From the NCBI GenBank assembly GCA_016712565.1, contig JADJQU010000006.1, positions 310,001-374,000 of the forward strand: a stretch of DNA of 64,000 bases. The letters are read 5' to 3'. The DNA comes from Planctomycetota bacterium (GTDB taxonomy: Bacteria > Planctomycetota > UBA1135 > GCA-002686595). Under the pieces are notes generated by a model, which saw nothing but the letters and a program-made list of their open reading frames with translations, was not told where the DNA came from and did not search any database. Positions 26,701 to 34,760 of this stretch are shown here, piece after piece; within the stretch, counting starts at the first letter, position 1, and every line of letters begins with the position of its first letter. The position numbers were made by a program, and so were the translations under genes.

Positions 26701-27808
26701 CTACGGAGCGGGCTCGAATTCTCCGCTCACGGGCACGGCGCTCTTGCGCACCGGCGAGGCCACGACGGTGGCGGTCAGGGGCCCGTCCCCCAGGCGGAAC
26801 TCCGTGCCGGGGGCCTGATGGCGGCGCTTCACGTAGGCCAGCACCATCCCGCAGTCCTGAACGAACGAGTAGCCCCAGGTGGTCACGACGCCCAAGTCGC
26901 GCCACTCGCCCTCGTCGAGGCGCGAGAGGCGCGCGCCGCGGGGAACGGGCTCGTCGCCCGAGATGCGCAAAGCCGTGAGCCGTTTGTTCAGCCCGCCGTA
27001 GGTGTCGATCTTCGCCACCACCTCCTGGCCGATGTAGCAGCCCTTGCTCAGGCTGAAGGGCCCGCTCCAGACGCGCTTCCTGGGGATAGACGTTCTCGTC
27101 GATGTCCGCGCCCGGCTTGGCCCAGCAGGCCTCGACGCGCAGGCAGTCCTCGGCGGCGAGGCCCGCGGGCACCGCGCCCAGGTCCGTGAGTCCGCTCCAG
27201 AGTCGAGCCGCCAGGGTCGGGCCGCCGTCGAGTCGCACGCCCGGCGAGCCGGCGACGATTCTCGTCGAGGCGCGCACGCGACCCTCCGCGAAGGGGAGAT
27301 CCAGGAAGGCACGCTCCTCGGCCGGCAGCGTGACACCGAGTAGTTGCTGCGCCATTTCAAGCGCCCGCGGCCCGCACAGGTCCAGCGGCGCCGCGAGCTC
27401 CGTGCGCTCCGTCCACTTCACGCGCTCGCTGAACAGGTAGGTGTCGAGGGCCCGCAACAGGCCTGGCGCCTCACCGGGTTCCGTGGAGAGCCGCAGATCC
27501 TCCGCGGAGAACTCCAGGTCGAACACGGCCAAGATCTTGCCGCGGGCGGAGAGCAGCAGGTTCTGGTTGCCCTGACCCGCCGACAGCGTGCGCACGCTGT
27601 TGGCGAGCAGCCGGTGCAGAAAGGCCGCGGCGTCGGCGCCGGCGACGGAGATGGACCCGCGGGTCGTTTGGTCGAACAGGGCCGCGCCCTCGCAGCCGGC
27701 ACGGTACTCGCCGGGCACGTCTCCGAAGGTCACGACCGCGCCGGCGGCGCCGGGAAGGAACTGTGCCCCGGCGGCGCGGTGTTGTTCGAGCAGGGGCGAT
27801 TGGTTCAC
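26701..27808 (-). CDS. ygfZ: YgfZ/GcvT-like folate-binding protein, frameshifted
   Basis: It belongs to the YgfZ family of tetrahydrofolate-binding proteins related to glycine cleavage T protein, which support Fe-S cluster assembly or repair. The first part (from GTG 27808) contains AALFDQTTRGSISVAGADAA and reaches DENVYPQEARLERAL. The second part, in another frame, supplies the diagnostic motif LSKGCYIGQEVVAKIDTYGG and the C-terminal barrel. Removing one base in the C run at about 27057-27063 (GGGCCCTT to GGGCCTT in gene orientation) joins them as ARLERAFSLSKGCYIGQE, in line with the family. The assembled protein has about 368 residues. It is divergent from ctaA. Confidence 0.82.
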
Positions 27809-27928
27809 GGGGGAATTCCCTCGGGGCCGGGGCAGCGCCGCGGCCGAAGGGGCCACGAGGCGTCCCGTAGTGTAGACCCGCCCTTCCGCCATGAAAGGTC
27901 CGCCATGGTCCGGGATGGGGCCGGAGAC

Positions 27929-27934
27929 TAGACT
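27929..27934 (+). promoter_or_regulatory. Putative -10 hexamer for the ctaA operon
   Basis: TAGACT, 6 nt before the GTG at 27941. It is identical to the hexamer before lptF and would give a leaderless operon transcript. Confidence 0.35.
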
Positions 27935-27940
27935 GGTGCC

Positions 27941-28933
27941 GTGACTGCAATGGCCTCGATGGACGCGAGGAATGCGCCCCAGGGGACGCCGGGACCCTGG
28001 CCCCATCGCCTCGCCTTGGCAACCTGGATCGCCTCCATTCCCCTGGTGCTGTTCGGCGGAACGGTGACCACCATGCGGGCGGGCATGGCCGAGGACGGCT
28101 GGCTCAATCCCGACGGGCATTTCCTGTGGTTCTATCCCCTGGCCCGGCGGGCCCAGAGCCTGGGGTTCTTCGTCGAGCATCACCACCGCGAGTTTGGTTC
28201 CCTGGTGGGACTTCTGGCCATCGGGGCGGCGATCTGTGCCTGGCGCCGGGAGGACCGCCGCCTGGGACGCGTGCTGCCGGGCCTCGCCCTGCTCGCCGTG
28301 TGCCTGCAGGGGCTGCTCGGCGGACTGCGGGTGCTGGAGAACAGTCCGAACCTCGCCTTCGTCCACGGAGCCCTGGCCCAGGCTGTCTTCGCCCTGCTCG
28401 CGGCCACGGTCGTGTACCTCTCGCCCCGCTGGCGCGCAGCGCGAGCCACGGAGGATCCCCTGGGAGGGGCCTCGGCGCGCAGCTCCTCCACGGCGGCGGT
28501 GCTGACTTTTGCCCAAGTGGTGCTGGGAGCGATCTTCCGCCACTCGGGCAACGACCTGGCGCTCTCGATGCACGTGCTGCTCTCCGTGGGAGTGCTCGCC
28601 TCCGTGGTGGTGACCTGTCGGCACCTGCGGACCGCGGCGCGGCAGGGCGAGGAGCTGGGCGTCGACCGGCGCGTTCTGCTGGCCGTGGTCGTGCGCCTGC
28701 AGACGCTGCTGGGTCTGCAAGTCCTGCTGGGACTCTTGACCACGTTCTTCATCTACGAAGTGAGCGGCGGCATGCAGGCGCCCGTCTCCCTGGGCGAGGC
28801 CGTGTTCGCCACCGCCCACGTGGCCGTGGGGGCGCTCCTGCTCGCCTCGACCGTCGAGGCGGCCCTGTGGAGTCGGCGCGTGCTGATTCCGGTTTCCGGC
28901 TCCGGCTGGAGCGCGGTGGAGGGCGCGCGATGA
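27941..28933 (+). CDS. ctaA: Haem A synthase (COX15/CtaA family)
   Basis: The protein has 330 residues with eight predicted membrane helices. It oxidises the C8 methyl of haem O to give haem A for cytochrome c oxidase. Family landmarks are GGTVTTMRAGMAEDGWL in the first periplasmic loop, VEHHHREFGSLVGLL with the conserved histidine, and a duplicated second half with FRHSGNDLALSMHVLLS and ATAHVAVGALLLAS carrying the other haem-ligand histidines. GTG 27941 or ATG 27950 may be the start. It is coupled to ctaB by an ATGA overlap and heads a four-gene oxidase maturation operon. Confidence 0.88.
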   Translation: MTAMASMDARNAPQGTPGPWPHRLALATWIASIPLVLFGGTVTTMRAGMAEDGWLNPDGHFLWFYPLARRAQSLGFFVEHHHREFGSLVGLLAIGAAICAWRREDRRLGRVLPGLALLAVCLQGLLGGLRVLENSPNLAFVHGALAQAVFALLAATVVYLSPRWRAARATEDPLGGASARSSSTAAVLTFAQVVLGAIFRHSGNDLALSMHVLLSVGVLASVVVTCRHLRTAARQGEELGVDRRVLLAVVVRLQTLLGLQVLLGLLTTFFIYEVSGGMQAPVSLGEAVFATAHVAVGALLLASTVEAALWSRRVLIPVSGSGWSAVEGAR

Positions 28934-29871
28934 GCACGGGCGGCGAAGAACGCGGCGGGCAGCTTCTGGAAGTCCAGGCAGGGACGCTCGCGCCCCGCCC
29001 CAGTTGGGCCGCGGCCTGGCTCGACCTCGCCAAGGGTCGCATCGCCGCGATGGTGGTGCTGTCCGCCCTGATGGGCGCCGTGCTCTCGGCGCCGGAGGGC
29101 CTGACGTGGCGCACGGCTTCGGCGGCGCTGCTCGTGGGCCTCGTGGCCGCGAGCTCGGCCATGTTCAACCACGTGCTCGAACGCGATACCGACCGCCTGA
29201 TGAACCGCACGCGGCACCGTCCGCTGGTGACCGGTCAGGTGCGCGTGCGCGACGCCCTGGTGGTGGCGACGATCCTCGGCAGCCTGGGGACCCTGGTCCT
29301 GGCCCTGGAGTTCAATCTGCTGTCGGCCCTGCTCGCGCTGGCCTCGCTGGTGGCGTACGCGCTGGTCTACACGCCGTTCAAGCGCGTCTCCACGCTCAAC
29401 ACGATCGTGGGCGCCGTGCCGGGCGCGATGCCGCCCCTGATCGCCTCCGCCGCGGTGGCGGGCGCTCCGACCCATTGGGGCTTGGCCCTGTTCGCCCTGA
29501 TCTTCTGCTGGCAGTTCCCGCACTTCATGGCCATCGCCTGGCTGCACCGCGAGGACTATGCCCGCGCCGGCATGAAGATGCTGCCCGCCATGCCGGACAG
29601 TCAGGGCGTCGCGGGCCGCCAGGCGCTGCTCTACGCGCTGTGCAGTCTGCCCTTGTCGCTGCTGCCCACCCTTTCGGGCGACGCGGGGCTCTTCTACGCC
29701 GTGGCGGCCCTGGGCTGCGGTCTCTGCTACGTGGGCGCCGCCTGGCGCTTCTCCCTGCGCGAGGACCGCCCGCGGGCGCGCGCGCTGCTCTTGGTCTCCT
29801 TGGTCTATCTGCCCTTCATGTACGGGGCCATCCTCCTCGACCCGATCGTGCGCCGTTCCTTCCATGGTTGA
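28930..29871 (+). CDS. ctaB: Haem O synthase (protohaem IX farnesyltransferase)
   Basis: The protein has 313 residues and is a UbiA-family integral membrane prenyltransferase with about nine helices. It adds farnesyl to haem B to make haem O, the substrate of CtaA encoded just upstream. The Asp-rich prenyl-diphosphate motif reads NHVLERDTDRLMNRTRHRPL, and the second conserved region is WQFPHFMAIAWLHREDYARAG. Its length and motifs are as usual for CyoE/CtaB. The start overlaps the ctaA stop; its own stop overlaps the sco start by 8 bp. Confidence 0.92.
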   Translation: MSTGGEERGGQLLEVQAGTLAPRPSWAAAWLDLAKGRIAAMVVLSALMGAVLSAPEGLTWRTASAALLVGLVAASSAMFNHVLERDTDRLMNRTRHRPLVTGQVRVRDALVVATILGSLGTLVLALEFNLLSALLALASLVAYALVYTPFKRVSTLNTIVGAVPGAMPPLIASAAVAGAPTHWGLALFALIFCWQFPHFMAIAWLHREDYARAGMKMLPAMPDSQGVAGRQALLYALCSLPLSLLPTLSGDAGLFYAVAALGCGLCYVGAAWRFSLREDRPRARALLLVSLVYLPFMYGAILLDPIVRRSFHG

Positions 29872-30559
29872 GCCTGACTTCGATGGGCACGGCGCCGCGC
29901 CGGCGCGCCTGCTCTCGGCCGTTCCCGCGGCCCTGTTCGTCGGCGGACTTCTGGCCGCGGGCCTGTTCGTCGCGGCCTGCACGGACGGCGAGCCCGCCAG
30001 CACCGAAATGGGACCGCGCTCGGCCCTGGAGCTCGTGGACAACGACCCCGGCCAACTGGGTTCGGTCGCGCCATTCCGTTTCAGCAGCAGCGACGGCCGC
30101 ACGGTGAGCGAGCGCGATCTGGCCGGAGAGGTGTGGATCGCCGACTTCTTTTTCACCACCTGCAGCGGCCCCTGCCCGTTGATCACGGCGCAGATGCGCA
30201 AGCTGCAGGACGAGCTCGCCGGCACCCAGGTGCGCATGGTGTCGATCTCCGTGGACCCCGCCACGGACACGCCGCAGGTCCTGGCGGACTACGCCGCCCG
30301 CGTCGGCGCCGACCTTTCGCGCTGGTGGTTCCTCACCGGCGACGAGCAGGCCACCTACGAGCTGATCCGCTCGTCGTTCGCCCTGCCGGTGGAGCGGGTC
30401 AAGGACGCCTTGGTGGGCTTCCAGGTCTCCCACGCCACGCGTCTCGTGGTGGTGGACGGCAAGGGACAGGTGCGCGGCTACTACGCCGGCGACAAGGACG
30501 AGGGGCGGGCCATGGCCCGCACGCGGGCCCTGTGGCTGGTGGCCAACGGCGGCTCATGA
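29864..30559 (+). CDS. SCO1/SenC copper chaperone
   Basis: The protein has 231 residues. A hydrophobic segment at residues 17-38 ends in a possible lipobox (VAAC), followed by a thioredoxin-fold domain. The copper motif CxxxC is at Cys100 and Cys104 in FFTTCSGPCPL, and the third ligand histidine is in FQVSHATRLVVVDGKG. SCO proteins deliver copper to the CuA site of cytochrome c oxidase on the outer side of the membrane. It lies in the ctaA-ctaB operon, as in many aerobic bacteria, and overlaps the next gene by ATGA. Confidence 0.9.
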   Translation: MVEPDFDGHGAAPARLLSAVPAALFVGGLLAAGLFVAACTDGEPASTEMGPRSALELVDNDPGQLGSVAPFRFSSSDGRTVSERDLAGEVWIADFFFTTCSGPCPLITAQMRKLQDELAGTQVRMVSISVDPATDTPQVLADYAARVGADLSRWWFLTGDEQATYELIRSSFALPVERVKDALVGFQVSHATRLVVVDGKGQVRGYYAGDKDEGRAMARTRALWLVANGGS

Positions 30560-30987
30560 CGATCGAACTTCCGGCGGTCAACGCCAGCCTGAACGCGCTG
30601 GCCAGCGTGTTGCTCGTGATGGGACTCGCGGCCATCCATGCGGGCCGGCGCGAGCGCCACGGTCATCTGATGAAGGCTGCGGCCTTGACCAGTGCCGCCT
30701 TCCTGGCCTGCTACCTCTACTACCACCTGGCCGTCGCCCGCGGCGAACCGACGCGCTACCACGGCGTGGGCTGGAAGCGCACGGCCTACTTCGTGCTGCT
30801 GATCAGCCACACGGTGCTCGCGGTGATCAACCTCCCCATGGTCCTGCGCACGCTTTGGCTCGCCCATCGGGAACGCTGGAGCGAGCACAAGCGCTGGGCC
30901 AAGGCCACGTTTCCGATCTGGCTGTACGTCTCGGTGACGGGCGTGCTGGTCTACGTGGTGCTCTACCACTTCAATCCGCCGGCCTGA
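30556..30987 (+). CDS. DUF420 membrane protein
   Basis: The protein has 143 residues with four membrane helices. The sequence LYYHLAVARGEPTRYHGVGW and the C-terminal WLYVSVTGVLVYVVLY are typical of DUF420 (CtaG-like neighbourhood, also called YozB). The family is regularly encoded next to sco and ctaA/ctaB genes and is thought to take part in oxidase assembly, though its role is not proven. Conserved histidines at YYHL, RYHG, SHT and AHRERWSEHKRW could bind haem or metal (inference). It is the last gene of the operon. Confidence 0.85.
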   Translation: MTIELPAVNASLNALASVLLVMGLAAIHAGRRERHGHLMKAAALTSAAFLACYLYYHLAVARGEPTRYHGVGWKRTAYFVLLISHTVLAVINLPMVLRTLWLAHRERWSEHKRWAKATFPIWLYVSVTGVLVYVVLYHFNPPA

Positions 30988-31057
30988 GGCGCAGGAAGAA
31001 GCGCGAGAAAATCCGCGAATTCGCGCCGCCCGGCGCGCCCCGGCCGGTCGTAGGGGC

Positions 31058-32101
31058 ATGCAGTGCGCGGAAGCGGAGCGTGCCGGTGCTGGCGCGGAGC
31101 GGAGTCCCTGGGACTCGGGCCTTGCCTGGATTCTCCCCGCCGCGGGGCTCACCCTGGCGGCCTTCGGCGTGGGACTGGGCCTCGCCTGGGCCTGGGCCCA
31201 CTGCCTGGAACCTCGGCCGCCCGATCCGCGCGCGCCGGCGGCGGTTTGGATCACCGACCGCGATGCTCATCGGGTCTGGGGTCTGGACCGCAACCTCCTG
31301 GTGGTCCGCGAGGTCGGGATGCGAGCGCCCATCGAGGTGGAGGCCTGCTCCGACCACGGCGCCTGGGTGGTCGGGGCCCTGGACGGCGATCCGCTGGGCC
31401 GACACCAGCTCGCGCGGCTGGACCCCGCGGGGATGGTGACCGCCCGGGCTCCCCTGGGGGCCCTGATGGACCTGGCCCTGTGCGAGCAGGACGGTGCCGT
31501 CGTGGTGGACCTGGGGCCCACGGGCGCGCGGGTGAGCGAGTTCGATGCCGGAGCGGGGATCCTCTGGCAGCGGGATTGGCCCGGGGCCGCCTGCGCCGCG
31601 GCCGCGGGCCGCTGGGTCCTGGTGGGGGGCTCCTCCGGTGGGCTCGCCCGCTTCGATCGCGGCACGCCGAGCGCCGCGCCGCTGCTCGTGGCCTGGGGCA
31701 GCAGCGTGGCCGACGTGGCGCCCGGCCCCACTGCGGACACTTGGTGGGCCCTGGACGCGGGCAGCGGACACCGCCTGGCCCTCTTGGGCGCGGACCTCAG
31801 CGCGCGCTGGACCCGGGCCACGCAGATCTCAGCCCTGCATCTCGCGCCCGTTCCCGGCAAGGAGCAGGTGTGGCTGGCGGATTCCACGCTGCCCCTGGTT
31901 CGCCGCTACGGCAGCGGCGGGGTCCAGGAGATCGAGCGCTCCGACATGGCCCAGGGCGGATTGGACCGGGCCGCGGCCCTCGCGGGAGGCGGTGCGCTGT
32001 TCACGACGCCGGGGGCTCTCCTGTCCCTCGACGCCTGGGGTCGCAACGCCCCCGGGCAAGGGGGCTTCGACTTTCTGGTGGACGTCGCCGTGGGGCCCTA
32101 G
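31058..32101 (+). CDS. Membrane-anchored beta-propeller-like protein of unknown function
   Basis: The protein has 347 residues. One membrane helix at about 24-46 (ILPAAGLTLAAFGVGLGLAWAW) leaves a short cytoplasmic end and a 300-residue extracytoplasmic domain. That domain is a series of short beta-rich units (AVWITDRDAHRVWGLDRN, DTWWALDAGSGHRLALLG, KEQVWLADSTLPLVRRY) resembling NHL or other beta-propeller blades. No catalytic motif is visible. It starts 70 bp after the DUF420 gene on the same strand and could belong to the same transcript. It ends before a poly-C/poly-G hairpin. Confidence 0.7.
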   Translation: MQCAEAERAGAGAERSPWDSGLAWILPAAGLTLAAFGVGLGLAWAWAHCLEPRPPDPRAPAAVWITDRDAHRVWGLDRNLLVVREVGMRAPIEVEACSDHGAWVVGALDGDPLGRHQLARLDPAGMVTARAPLGALMDLALCEQDGAVVVDLGPTGARVSEFDAGAGILWQRDWPGAACAAAAGRWVLVGGSSGGLARFDRGTPSAAPLLVAWGSSVADVAPGPTADTWWALDAGSGHRLALLGADLSARWTRATQISALHLAPVPGKEQVWLADSTLPLVRRYGSGGVQEIERSDMAQGGLDRAAALAGGGALFTTPGALLSLDAWGRNAPGQGGFDFLVDVAVGP

Positions 32102-32128
32102 CCACGGGCCCGGCGGGTGCCGGCGCGC

Positions 32129-32148
32129 GGCCCCCCCTGGGGGGGGGC
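32129..32148. terminator. Poly-C/poly-G hairpin between convergent genes
   Basis: A run of seven C, one T and nine G can fold into a short GC-only hairpin between the ends of two convergent genes. The lack of a proper loop or T run keeps confidence low. Confidence 0.3.
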
Positions 32149-32174
32149 TCGGGGGTGGGCTCAGGGGCGGAGGG

Positions 32175-33524
32175 TCAGGTGGCCGCGGGGAGCTGGATGC
32201 CGTACTTGCGCATGCGGCGCCAGAGGGTGGTGCGGCTGATCCCCAGTTCCTTGGCGGCCTGGTCCAGACGGCCGGGGTTGCGCGACACCGCACGCATCAC
32301 CAGGAGCTTCTCCCGGTCGCCGAGGTGCTCGGCCATGGGGGCCCAGGCGCTCTGGCCGGCCAGTCCGGCCTGGCGCAGGGTCAGTTCCAGGGTGTCGTCC
32401 TCGATGCGGCCCCGCGGGGACAGGGCGGCGCACTGGCCCAGCACGGCGAACAGTTGGGCCACGTTGCCGGGGAAGCCCGTGGCGCGCAGTCGCTCCACCG
32501 CTTCGGCGGAAATCTGCAGGGCGATGCCGTGCTCATTGCCGAAGCTGCGCAGGAAGCCCGCGATCAGTCCGGGCAGATCCTCCGAGCGCTCGCGCAGGGG
32601 CGGCACCTGGATCGCGATCGCGTCCCGCAGGCAGGCCAGGGCGGGGTGCAGGGTCCCGGCCGCCAGCAGTTCGTCCGGGCGCTGGCCCAGGGTGACCATG
32701 ACGCGGGTTTCGATGGGGAGTTCCTCGTCGGAGTCCACGGGCCGGTAGCGACCCAGGGCCAGGGCCCGACCGAGCTCCGCCTGGACGGCGGAGGGCATCC
32801 GCTCCAGGTCCCGCAGCACCAACGTGCCGCGCCGCGTGCGGTCGAACTGCCCGCGCACCAACTTCCGTTCCGCCGTGCGGCGGCCGAAGAGATCGACGCG
32901 CAGGCTCTCGACCGTGGCGCCGCCCGCGGTGAAGAAGGCGAAGGGCTCGTCGCGGCGACTCGTGGAGTAGTGCAGGGAACGGGCCAGGAAGCTGCGGCCC
33001 GAGCCGGGCTCGCCGCACAGGGCCGCCAGGTCGTTCCCCAGCGCGAGGCGCCTCAGGCCCGAGACCAGGGCGGTCATGCGGGGGGAGATGGAAACCACGT
33101 TGTGGACGTGGTGCCGCTCGCGCAACTCGCTCTGCAGCGACTCCAGCTCGGCCTCCAGCCTGCGGCGTTCGAGGACGGCGCGGATGCGCGCCTGGACCTC
33201 CTTGGGCTTGAGCGGCTTCATCAAGTAGTCCGCCGCGCCCAGGGACATGGCGTCCACCGCGCCATCGAGGCTGCCGTAGCCGGTCATCATCATGACGTCG
33301 GTGGAGGGGTAGGTCCGCCGCACCTCGCGCAGCAGATCGAAGCCGCCCATCTCCGGCATCCGGATGTCGCACAACACGATGTCGTGGGGCGCTCGGGCGA
33401 GCACTTCCACCGCCTCCCTGCAGGAAGGAACGGCGGTGACGTCATGGCCGGAGGTCGTCAGAACCTCCGTGAGAACCTCGAGGACGATGGGCTCGTCGTC
33501 GACAATCAGGATACGACCGTGCAT
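32175..33524 (-). CDS. NtrC-like response regulator with degenerate AAA+ domain
   Basis: The protein has 449 residues. The receiver domain is intact: Asp9/Asp10, phosphoacceptor Asp53 in CDIRMPEMGG, Thr81 and Lys103. The central domain aligns with the sigma-54 activator ATPase but has lost its key parts. Walker A reads GEPGSGRS (Arg for Lys at 177), Walker B reads TLVLRDLE where LFLDEI is expected, and the GAFTGA loop that contacts sigma-54 is missing (the region reads LFGRRTAERKLVRGQFD). The sensor region PPLRERSEDLPGL and a Fis-type HTH (LDQAAKELGISRTTLWRRM) remain. It should bind DNA in response to phosphorylation but probably cannot hydrolyse ATP or activate sigma-54. No kinase is adjacent. 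Confidence 0.88.
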   Translation of the reverse strand: MHGRILIVDDEPIVLEVLTEVLTTSGHDVTAVPSCREAVEVLARAPHDIVLCDIRMPEMGGFDLLREVRRTYPSTDVMMMTGYGSLDGAVDAMSLGAADYLMKPLKPKEVQARIRAVLERRRLEAELESLQSELRERHHVHNVVSISPRMTALVSGLRRLALGNDLAALCGEPGSGRSFLARSLHYSTSRRDEPFAFFTAGGATVESLRVDLFGRRTAERKLVRGQFDRTRRGTLVLRDLERMPSAVQAELGRALALGRYRPVDSDEELPIETRVMVTLGQRPDELLAAGTLHPALACLRDAIAIQVPPLRERSEDLPGLIAGFLRSFGNEHGIALQISAEAVERLRATGFPGNVAQLFAVLGQCAALSPRGRIEDDTLELTLRQAGLAGQSAWAPMAEHLGDREKLLVMRAVSRNPGRLDQAAKELGISRTTLWRRMRKYGIQLPAAT

Positions 33525-33966
33525 GGGACTTGCGCGTGGGGGGGTGACCTGCCGACATCCCTGGAGGCGGGGGGAGCCCCGGGGAAGGTCGAGAACGACA
33601 AGGACCGCTGGGCTCCCAACGGCCCCGGCGCTGCCTGCGCCGTCCATCGACGCGTCGAGTGTCCCTGAATGGGGCGAATTCGCGCAAGGGGTAACCGGTC
33701 CTTTCCCCCCGAGCCGGTTCCAGGGTCCTTTGGGGAGCGGCCTGGGAGGGGTGCGAAACTGGCCGCTTCAGCCCAGCGAGCGCCGCACGTCCGCGGCGGC
33801 GCGTGGACTCAGGCGAGTGCCCGGGCACCCGCCCCGAAACTGACGCGCACGGCAGCCGCCCCCCGCTGGGCGGGGCGGTCCGATCCGCCGCGACCGGTCC
33901 ACGCGAATCCGCGCCGTCACGCTGTGGCGACGGCGCTCCGGGGCCGCGGGGCCGTGGGGCCCCGGG
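33525..33966. other. Intergenic region upstream of the response regulator
   Basis: There is no convincing gene in these 442 bp. They contain an inverted repeat AACCGG (33693-33698) and CCGGTT (33714-33719), a possible operator for the divergently placed regulator gene. They also hold the first copy of a 17-bp direct repeat CGCGAATCCGCGCCGTC (33902-33918), whose second copy (33971-33987) lies at the end of the next gene. Confidence 0.5.
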
Positions 33967-34290
33967 TCAGCGCGAATCCGCGCCGTCGCGCTTGCGCCGC
34001 GGGGGCTCGTCCTGGCCCAGGTTCCGCTCCAATCCCGCCATGAAGGCCCAGGTGGACGTGGCAATGTCCGCACGCCCCTTGGACATGGCCAGGTCGGCGA
34101 ACTTGCGCAGGTGGCGCGCGACCTTGGGGATGGATTTGAGCACGGCCTGATCGGGCCGATGGCTCCGCTCCGCCTTGAGTTTCGCTCGCTCCTGGAGTTC
34201 GTGGATGCGCTGCTCGAGTTGGGCAATCCGATCTTCGTCGGAACGGCGCGCGTAGGAGCGCTTGCTGCGGATCTTCGTGCTGGTTTGCAT
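33967..34290 (-). CDS. Small basic coiled-coil protein
   Basis: The protein has 107 residues with ATG at 34290. The N-terminus is basic (KIRSKRSYARR). A charged helix follows (RIAQLEQRIHELQERAKLKA) that looks like a coiled coil, and the second half, SIPKVARHLRKFADLAMSKG, is also helical. The tail is Arg/Lys-rich. It is probably cytoplasmic and may bind nucleic acid, but I do not recognise a family. The last six codons coincide with one copy of a 17-bp direct repeat. Confidence 0.6.
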   Translation of the reverse strand: MQTSTKIRSKRSYARRSDEDRIAQLEQRIHELQERAKLKAERSHRPDQAVLKSIPKVARHLRKFADLAMSKGRADIATSTWAFMAGLERNLGQDEPPRRKRDGADSR

Positions 34291-34760
34291 GGGCGGTGGT
34301 CTCGGCGGCCGCGGCGATTGTGGGCGGCGCGATGGGTCGACTCGCAGCCTGCGAGTACCGACCCGGCGCCGATTGGGATTCGCTGGAGTGGGACCGATGG
34401 GGAGTCCTGGACCCAGGTCCGTTTTCCCCTTCAGGCGCACCCCGCGACACGCCGCGTCGTGCCCACGGGCCCACCGAGCGAGGATTCGCCCGCGGGCCCA
34501 TCCGAATCGGGCACGTCGAAGTGCCCACAATCTAGCTCCCCATGGACCCGCGAGGAAGCCCGGCCCCTGCTGCGGACGGGACCCTTCGAGCCGGCGGCCG
34601 CCCGGGAAGGCCCCCTGGGACGCCGGCGCAGTCCCGCGGGCCGTCGAATTGCGCTTCCGTCACCACTCGCGTAATCTCCAGGTTTGCAACCAGGGAGCCC
34701 AAGTTCCGCCGATCGCTTCCACGTGGATGGAGCCGTCGCGCGCCAGCCGCCGCCACCGCC
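34291..34760. other. Divergent intergenic region
   Basis: These 470 bp separate the small coiled-coil gene (minus) from hpt (plus). The only feature I see is a 17-bp perfect dyad centred on 34348. The rest is GC-rich with no credible coding frame or RNA gene. Confidence 0.5.
34340..34356. promoter_or_regulatory. Perfect 17-bp dyad, possible operator
   Basis: ACTCGCAG and CTGCGAGT flank a single central C. The flanks GTCG and (after AC) CGAC extend the symmetry. It lies 50-66 bp upstream of the ATG at 34290, where a repressor would act. Confidence 0.4.

Noticed and set aside
24890..28819. A minus-strand open frame of about 1300 codons
   Set aside because: It contains the true YgfZ N-terminal part, but the rest is antisense to the dehydrogenase, DUF3108-like and ctaA genes.
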